From Chitinophaga pinensis (GTDB lineage: Bacteria > Planctomycetota > Phycisphaerae > Phycisphaerales > SM1A02): a DNA stretch of 6,085 nucleotides. The translations under genes were made by a program, and so were the position numbers. The stretch lies in NCBI GenBank assembly GCA_943329105.2, contig CALQCP020000156.1:1-6085 (forward strand), written 5' to 3'. The notes under the pieces are model-generated. The model did not search any database and had not been told where the DNA came from. It was given only the letters and a program-made list of their open reading frames with translations. Shown piece by piece: positions 1-5,300 of the stretch (its first letter is position 1; the number at the start of each line of letters is the position of its first letter).

Positions 1-720
1 CACCTTTGGGAAGCCAATGCCTGGGTCGCTCGCAAACGCATTTCGCATGCGATCGGTGCTGCGGGCTTCAATGGTGAGGTTGGTTTCGCGGCGCAGTTCC
101 TCGCGGAATTCAGCCACAATTTCCATGGGGCTGAAACCACTCTTTGCCAACCGCTCCTCAGTGAGTCGGGCGACAAAGGCAAGCGCCTCCATATCAGCCT
201 CAATCTGATTCGCTGCATCGGGGCGCAGCAACTTGATGACCACCTCCGAACCATCCTTCCAGATGGCGCTGTGCACTTGCGCCATGCTGGCAGCAGCAAG
301 CGGCTCGGGATCGATCCACTGGAACAGATCGTCAGTACGACCCTTTAGTTGTTCATCAAGCGCAGCACGAACGCGGTCAAAGGGGATCTTTGGGCAGTCA
401 GCCTGCAGACGCGCAAATTCGTCAGCCAGCGCATCGGGAATCAGGTCGCGGCGCGTGGAAAGAATCTGCCCGATCTTGATGAAGGTTGGCCCAAGTTCCT
501 CCATCGCCTTGCGCAAGCGCACCTCAAGCGGCGCGGAGGACAGGTCGATCGTTCCATCCCGGCTGTACAACCAGTCCGCATTGGCCTTCCGCAGCGGCGA
601 GAAGCCACTCTTGGAGATGAACGTTGCAAACCCATAACGAGCGAGTACCCCAATGACTTCACGGTACCTCTGTGCATTCTTGAGGCGCCTAGTGAGTGGG
701 ATGTCCATAGCATTCAGCAT
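1..720 (-). CDS. ABC1/AarF/UbiB-family atypical protein kinase-like ATPase, N-terminal part (3' end beyond left edge)
   Basis: This is a partial gene of 240 codons with an open frame to base 1, so the C-terminal part is outside the window. The visible part carries the hallmarks of the UbiB/ABC1/ADCK family. The family KxGQ motif is K82-I-G-Q85 inside 'LGPTFIKIGQILSTRRDLIP'. The Ala-rich nucleotide loop that replaces the kinase Gly loop is 'AAASMAQVH' at 142-150. The VIK lysine is K163 in 'VVIKLLRP', and 'EFREELRRETNLTIEA' at 204-219 matches the following conserved E-rich segment. The catalytic Asp and DFG regions and any C-terminal membrane helices would lie off the window. Family members support isoprenoid-quinone synthesis or lipid homeostasis through an ATPase activity; this copy's substrate cannot be read here. 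The start is ATG at 720, since an in-frame TAG lies at 732-730. A second ATG at 708 (codon 5) is possible. No Shine-Dalgarno is visible. The DUF3553 gene lies 38 bp upstream on the same strand, so an operon is likely. Confidence 0.93.
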   Translation of the reverse strand, partial: MLNAMDIPLTRRLKNAQRYREVIGVLARYGFATFISKSGFSPLRKANADWLYSRDGTIDLSSAPLEVRLRKAMEELGPTFIKIGQILSTRRDLIPDALADEFARLQADCPKIPFDRVRAALDEQLKGRTDDLFQWIDPEPLAAASMAQVHSAIWKDGSEVVIKLLRPDAANQIEADMEALAFVARLTEERLAKSGFSPMEIVAEFREELRRETNLTIEARSTDRMRNAFASDPGIGFPKV

Positions 721-726
721 CCGAGG

Positions 727-732
727 ATTCTA
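727..732 (-). promoter_or_regulatory. Possible -10 element (TAGAAT) just before the UbiB-family gene
   Basis: On the minus strand TAGAAT matches TATAAT at five of six positions and ends 6 bases before the ATG at 720. Its first three bases are also the in-frame upstream stop. No matching -35 box is seen at 16-18 bp. It could give an internal leaderless transcript within the DUF3553-UbiB operon, with the same layout as at ymdB. The evidence is a short motif only. Confidence 0.28.
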
Positions 733-758
733 ACGATCTACCCGCTGTAACTGTTGCC

Positions 759-1388
759 TCAACGAAACTGGCTAATCTTGCGCATGGCTGCCATGGCTGC
801 CGGCGGCGCGCCGCGGCTTGCATCCTCAAGCGATCCGGGTTCCTTCCGAGCCTCTTGCAGCAATTTCCCCAACTGTGCGTCAAGCGCAAAGCGCCACCGT
901 TGGAAGAACGATTCCAATTCGTGCCGACTGAATCGGCTCATCGGGTCGTTCAGACCGCTCTGTGCCACGGCCCAGTCGATGAGTTTGCTGCCGCCATCAA
1001 AGCGGTACAGGGCAAACGTGTTCTTGAGGCGCCTGCCCACCGGAATGAATGGATCGGTGGCGGCATCGGGCAGGGCAATCATCATGTCTTCTGGCTTGCT
1101 TTTGGATATTTCACCCAGCCAGCCAGCGTCTGCCCGAGCGTGCATGTCGGCCAACGTGGGGCTTGAAGATGCTGCAGCCGCAAGTGAATCGGTCTCCACA
1201 TGCTCCAGTTCAGCCAAACTTGCCAAGACCGTCTTCTCCCCAACATTCGGGAATCGAATCCAAATGCGCCGATCGGGTCTCCCCTCGCGGGTGATGACTT
1301 CGATCTTGGCGATGGACCCGACGCCCCATTCGGGGCGCTTGCAATGGCGAACTTTCTCGCCGATTTTGAAGGATGTCGTCTGCGGCAT
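759..1388 (-). CDS. DUF3553-domain protein with helical C-terminal region, function unknown
   Basis: The protein has 209 residues from the chosen ATG. Residues about 7-62 match the DUF3553 pattern: 'FKIGEKVRHCKRPEWGVGSI', then a charged loop, then 'RIWIRFPNVGEKTVLASLAE'. This strand order and the H-x(4)-WGxG signature resemble the Tudor-like tail of UvrD/PcrA helicases, which is known to contact RNA polymerase. A similar role here is inference. Residues about 66-90 are Ala/Ser rich and probably a linker. Residues about 115-185 look helical, with 'VGRRLKNTFALYRFDGG' and 'DPMSRFSRHELESFFQRW', and I do not recognise this part. The tail after about 185 looks disordered. The frame stays open upstream to ATG 1436 (24 codons from a TTG at 1508). 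I prefer 1388 because the upstream extension is unlike the domain and the domain begins right after this Met; no start has a clear Shine-Dalgarno. It probably leads an operon with the UbiB-family gene and is divergent from ymdB. Confidence 0.85.
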   Translation of the reverse strand: MPQTTSFKIGEKVRHCKRPEWGVGSIAKIEVITREGRPDRRIWIRFPNVGEKTVLASLAELEHVETDSLAAAASSSPTLADMHARADAGWLGEISKSKPEDMMIALPDAATDPFIPVGRRLKNTFALYRFDGGSKLIDWAVAQSGLNDPMSRFSRHELESFFQRWRFALDAQLGKLLQEARKEPGSLEDASRGAPPAAMAAMRKISQFR

Positions 1389-1395
1389 AGTGTCA

Positions 1396-1431
1396 GCTGA
1401 AGGTAATGGCTGAAGATCCGACCGATGGATC
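1396..1431. repeat. Short direct repeat plus inverted repeat just upstream of the DUF3553 start
   Basis: GCTGAAG occurs twice (1396-1402 and 1409-1415) with a 13-bp period. It is followed at once by GATCC-N7-GGATC (1415-1431). The elements lie 8 to 43 bp upstream of the ATG at 1388, a place where an operator could act. They are short, so chance is a real alternative. Confidence 0.3.
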
Positions 1432-1523
1432 AACATTGGTGCCCGCACGCAACGATGGGGCGATCCGGGTCGCGCATCTATTGCTTCTGGGCACTCGCAC
1501 CATTCCAAGTTTCAGGAACAGGT

Positions 1524-1529
1524 TAGAGT
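1524..1529 (+). promoter_or_regulatory. Possible -10 element (TAGAGT) for a leaderless ymdB transcript
   Basis: TAGAGT matches TATAAT at four of six positions and fits the TANNNT core. It ends 7 bases before the ymdB ATG at 1537, the spacing expected if transcription begins at or next to the start codon. No -35 box is seen at 16-18 bp upstream. The absence of a usable Shine-Dalgarno supports a leaderless reading but does not prove it. Confidence 0.28.
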
Positions 1530-1536
1530 GTAGCGC

Positions 1537-2343
1537 ATGAGTCGCACTGTCAACGTGGTGTTCCTTGGGGACATTAACGGCGCCCCCGGGAAGGCCGCCT
1601 TAGAGAAATTCCTGCCGGTCCTGCGTGAGCGCTGGCAGCCGGATGTACTCATCGCCAACGCTGAAAATGCCAGAAATGGCTCAGGATTGACGCCGGAACT
1701 GTATCGAACCTTCCGTTCGTGGGGCATCGACGCCATCACCCTCGGGGACCATGTATTCCGGGATCCCAAGATCGTGCCCATGCTGGAAAACCCAGAAGAG
1801 CCGATCGCGCGCCCCGCAAACCTGTCGAGCCGCTCCCCCGGCAAGCGATGGACACGCATTGCGGCATCGGGCCGCCGCACCCGTGACATCTATGTGTGCA
1901 CGGTGTTGGGTCGCATCTTCTTTCCGCTTCCCGCCAATGATCCATTTGCTGCCATTGATGAAGTGATCGCTTCGATCCCGGAGCGCCGCCCCATCCTGAT
2001 TGTGGAAGCGCACATGGAAGCAACCAGTGAGAAGGCGGCGTTGGCATCGTGGTGCGATGGCCGTGCCGGTCTGGTGGTTGGTACGCACACGCATGTACCG
2101 ACAGCGGATGCGCGCATTCTCAAGAAGGGAACTGGCTTCATCACGGATGTTGGCATGTGCGGTCCGTATGACTCAGTGATCGGGCGTGATATCGATGCCG
2201 TCATCCGGCATATGACCACTGCCTTACCCGTGCACTATGAAATGGGTCAGCATGACGCGCGCGTTTGTGGCGTCTTTGTAGAAATCAGTGAAGACACTGG
2301 ATTGGCGAATCGAATCGAACGGATTGAACTCAGCGCTCAGTGA
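1537..2343 (+). CDS. ymdB: YmdB-family (TIGR00282) metallophosphoesterase, probable 2',3'-cyclic nucleotide phosphodiesterase
   Basis: A complete gene of 268 residues, close to the family's usual length of about 265. The family's metal-binding blocks appear in order: 'FLGDINGAPG' (D12), 'LIANAENARNGSG' (E43, N44), 'TLGDHVF' (D71, H72), 'VEAHMEATSEK' (H159), and 'VVGTHTHVPTADARIL' (H184, H186), followed by the signature 'ITDVGMCGPYDSVIG'. In Bacillus subtilis YmdB the equivalent residues hold two metals, and the enzyme hydrolyses 2',3'-cyclic AMP and affects motility and biofilm choice. That is family knowledge; the substrate of this copy is inferred. Two departures stand out: GDH replaces the usual GNH, and EAH replaces the usual DFH. 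There is no signal peptide or membrane segment, so the protein is cytoplasmic. It is divergent from the DUF3553 gene and convergent with the oxoprolinase, with 6 bp between stop codons. It looks monocistronic. Confidence 0.94.
   Translation: MSRTVNVVFLGDINGAPGKAALEKFLPVLRERWQPDVLIANAENARNGSGLTPELYRTFRSWGIDAITLGDHVFRDPKIVPMLENPEEPIARPANLSSRSPGKRWTRIAASGRRTRDIYVCTVLGRIFFPLPANDPFAAIDEVIASIPERRPILIVEAHMEATSEKAALASWCDGRAGLVVGTHTHVPTADARILKKGTGFITDVGMCGPYDSVIGRDIDAVIRHMTTALPVHYEMGQHDARVCGVFVEISEDTGLANRIERIELSAQ
2286..2299 (+). repeat. Small inverted repeat CAGTG-AAGA-CACTG near the ymdB 3' end
   Basis: A 5-bp stem with a 4-base loop lies inside the last codons of ymdB. It is nearly the same as the CAGTG-AA-CACTG core at 2338-2349, 52 bp downstream. 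It is short and within coding sequence, so coincidence is possible. Confidence 0.35.
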
Positions 2344-2356
2344 ACACTGCTAGCGC
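2333..2356. terminator. Hairpin spanning both stop codons of the convergent genes, possible bidirectional 3'-end structure
   Basis: GCGCT (2333-2337) plus CAGTG (2338-2342) pair with CACTG (2345-2349) plus AGCGC (2352-2356), leaving a two-base CT bulge at 2350-2351 and an AA turn at 2343-2344. In practice the closing pair may open to give a 4-base loop. The ymdB TGA (2341-2343) and the complement of the oxoprolinase TAG (2350-2352) both sit inside it. No T-run follows on either strand, so it is not a classic intrinsic terminator. It could serve as a 3'-end stabiliser or a Rho-linked end. Confidence 0.35.
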
Positions 2357-5300
2357 GCCACGGCTGAGCCCCACGCGCCGCCACCGGGCGTCTCCACTTC
2401 AAATGCGTCGCCTGGCGCCAGATGGGCCGTGCATATTCCAGGCAGTTCCACCTTTGATCCGTCGGCGCGCAGAATGCGTTGCAGGCCAGGCACACCATCG
2501 CCGCCGCCAGTAGTTCCACTTGGACCGTGTGTGCGCCGTTGTGCTGCAAAGCACACGTCGCATGGCGCCAGCACGCGAATGCGTCGAATCATTCCAGCGC
2601 CACCATGATGCGCACCGATTCCGCCACTGCCATGACGAATGGCCAACCGTTCCAGTACCACCGGCGAGCGCAGTTCCATCGTTTCAGGATCGGTGAGGCG
2701 CGTGTTGGTCATGTGCACGTGAACAGCATCGGTCCCAGCAGCAGTACTGATGGCGCCCGCGCCACCGCCCAGCGTCTCAAAGATGCTGAAATCTTGGTTA
2801 GCAATCACCACGTTGTTCATGGTTCCTTGGCTTGCCGCGGCAACTCCAAATGCTCCCAGTACTGCATCAACCACACGCTGACTTGTCTCTGTGTTGCCAG
2901 CAAACACCGCTGGGCAACGGGTTGGGTCTGCATGAAATTCCGGGTTGAGAAGTCCGCGCGGAATCACCAACTCCACTGGCTCAAGAAATCCCTCGTTCAG
3001 TGGCGCGCGGTGCTCATCAAGCGCTTCGTCCATCCCGGCCAAGACACGCAAGGCATAAAGGACTGCACTACGAACAACGGCGATCGGCGCGTTGAGATTT
3101 CCGGAGTGAACACTTCCGGAACCGGTGAAATCAATGCGCAATCCGTTGGGGGTGCGATCAATCCGAACGCATATTGGTGTTCCATCATCAAGGAGTTCCG
3201 TGCGCGCAAACCCGGTAGCGGGAACGCGCGCGGCTACGGAGCGGGTGCGTGTGGCGCTCCGCGCGAGCAATGCGTCGATGGCCGCAGTCAGCGCGTCGCT
3301 GCCTATTGCACGTGCCAGTCCGGTGAACGCAGTGGCACCTGCGTCGAGTGCGGCGATCGCAGCGCGCACGTCGTCACAATTGAGATCCGGATCGCGCGAA
3401 GGGTAGGGCGCGGTTGCCAACGCATGGCGTAGTGCAGCTTCATCAAGTGCGCCACCAAGCGCCACGCGCATTGGAGGAAACACCACGCCTTCTTCAGCAA
3501 GCGTGCGTGCGTCCGGCGGCATGGAACCCGGGCGAATTCCACCGATTTCTGCATGGTGTGCCCGAGCTGCCACGTAAGCAATGCGGCGCCCAGCGTCGTC
3601 ATGGACTGCACGTACTACGGTGATATCCGGAAGGTGCGATCCACCAAACGCGGGATGGTTGGTCAGGATCACTTCGCCCGGCTCAATGGCGCGCAGCGCA
3701 GCAATGGAGCGTACGCATGCTCCGAGCGCACCCAAGTGCACCGGAACGTTGGGGGCGTTCGCACACAGTTTGCCGTCGGCAGTGAGAATTCCACAGGAAA
3801 AATCCAACCGGTCCTTGATGTTGACGCTGCGGGCGCTGCGTGAAAGGATCGCCGCCATCCATGAGGCGATCGCCGTGCACCGCGCGGCCACCACGTCCAT
3901 TGGAAGCACCGTGATGTTTGCCACCGCGGATGTACGGACGATGTTCAGGACGCCCGATGCTTCCATCGACGCTTGCCATCCGGTGTCGATGACGATCGTG
4001 GCACCGGGTTCAACAATGAGAGCTGGTCCATCTACCATCACGCCGGGCAGCAATCGCTGCTCATCAGTGATGCCAGCGCCGTCGAGTTTCAGGACGGTTC
4101 GGACCGCAGCATCCATCATGCCGGTCGGTGGCACGACTGCAACCACTGCACGTACCTCTTCAACCTCCGGATCCGCACTTCCAGGGTCGCGGCCAAACAT
4201 GGCGCGGAAGCGGTCAACAAATCGAGCGCGAATGTCGGCTGCGGTGAACTCGCCGCCGTCAATGGGTAGTTCCACGTCAATCGTTCCCGCCTGACCCGGC
4301 GAGCGAACCACGGCAGTCGCCCGTGTGAGACATGCTGCATTTCCAGCGTCTTTTAGACCCTTGTGCGCCGTAGCGGTCACTTCCTGCAGGGCGGCGCGCA
4401 GCGCGTGGCCGTCGCCAAGTGCAGCGCGGAATGGAACTGTGGCGATCGCTTGACGCGGCGCCGTGAGCGCGCCCTCGCCACTGACAAATCCGGCGTGCGG
4501 CAGCACTACCACGTGGGCGATGCCAAGTGCCTCGGCAACGGCACAGCCGTGCTGACCACCAGCGCCACCGAAGACAGCAAGTGTGAAGGCGCGGGGATCG
4601 TGACCTTGAACTTCCGTCACCGCACGCACTGCACTGGCCATGTGCTCATTCGCCAACGCAAGAAATTCCCGCAGCATGGTGAATCGATCGCGCCCGCTAC
4701 TCATGGCCTCTCGGTCAGCGGCTTGCTCGGCCGCCGCACGGTGTAGTGGGAGCGAAGCCATTCGTTCCGGCAGTCGACCCAAGAGCAGGTTGACATCAGT
4801 CACCGTGAGTGGCCCACCATAACCGTAACACGCGGGCCCGGGATGGGCACCCGCGCTCTCTGGACCAACAAAGAGTCCATCAACTGTGGCTCGACAAATG
4901 GATCCGCCGCCTGCTGCCACGCTGTGCACATCAATGGCAGGACTGGCAATGGTGATGCCCGACACGGTGGATGTTCCACGCATAGCAATGCCCGACCGAT
5001 CCACACCCGCAACATCAGTACTGGTACCGCCCATGTCAAAGGTGATCGCTTGCTCCACTCCAGCCAAGGCAAGCGCAGTGCGCGCCGCGGCGCACCCCAT
5101 CGCTGGGCCACTAAGAAGGCTGTCTTTCGGGCGATAGTGAGCAATATCTGACACACCGCCAGCGCTGTTTGCGGCGTACATCTGTGCTCGCGGAAGCGTC
5201 GCTGCGATCCGTGCAAACAAGCCGTGCACCGCGCTACTGAGTGCCGCATCAACCGCGGCTGTTTGCCCGCGTGCTAATAGGATGGGAATACTGGCAACCG

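Larger units (their letters stand above)
1389..1536. promoter_or_regulatory. Divergent intergenic region between the DUF3553 gene and ymdB
   Basis: This 148-bp stretch separates two divergent starts and must hold the promoters of both transcription units if the starts chosen here are right. It contains a direct repeat GCTGAAG at 1396-1402 and 1409-1415 (13-bp spacing) and a short inverted repeat GATCC/GGATC at 1415-1419 and 1427-1431. Neither flanking gene has a well-placed Shine-Dalgarno: the nearest purine run before ymdB (AGGA at 1514-1517) is 19 bases from the ATG, which is too far. No clear -35 box is seen on either strand. If the DUF3553 gene starts at 1436 instead, the repeats would be coding. 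Confidence 0.45.

Noticed and set aside
233..750. Plus- and minus-strand open frames overlapping the left end
   Set aside because: All overlap the UbiB-family reading frame, which carries KxGQ, the Ala-rich loop and the VIK lysine; the others have no support.
677..1034. 14-base repeat TTCTTGAGGCGCCT at 677-690 and 1021-1034, encoding RRLKN in both minus-strand proteins
   Set aside because: It encodes the same five residues in two unrelated proteins with no further similarity on either side. Chance plus shared codon preference explains it well enough.
754..1413. Long plus-strand open frame (219 codons)
   Set aside because: It lies opposite the DUF3553 gene, whose minus-strand product has a recognisable domain. 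The plus-strand product shows no family motif and reads as an antisense shadow.
1481..1510. TTGCTT at 1481-1486 as a -35 box for ymdB
   Set aside because: No -10-like hexamer follows at 16-18 bp; the bases at 1504-1509 (TCCAAG) do not fit.
2479..3432. Plus-strand open frame of 317 codons inside the oxoprolinase region
   Set aside because: It is antisense to the HyuB half, which matches its family throughout. The product is low in hydrophobic blocks, rich in Cys/His/Arg, and unlike any family I know.
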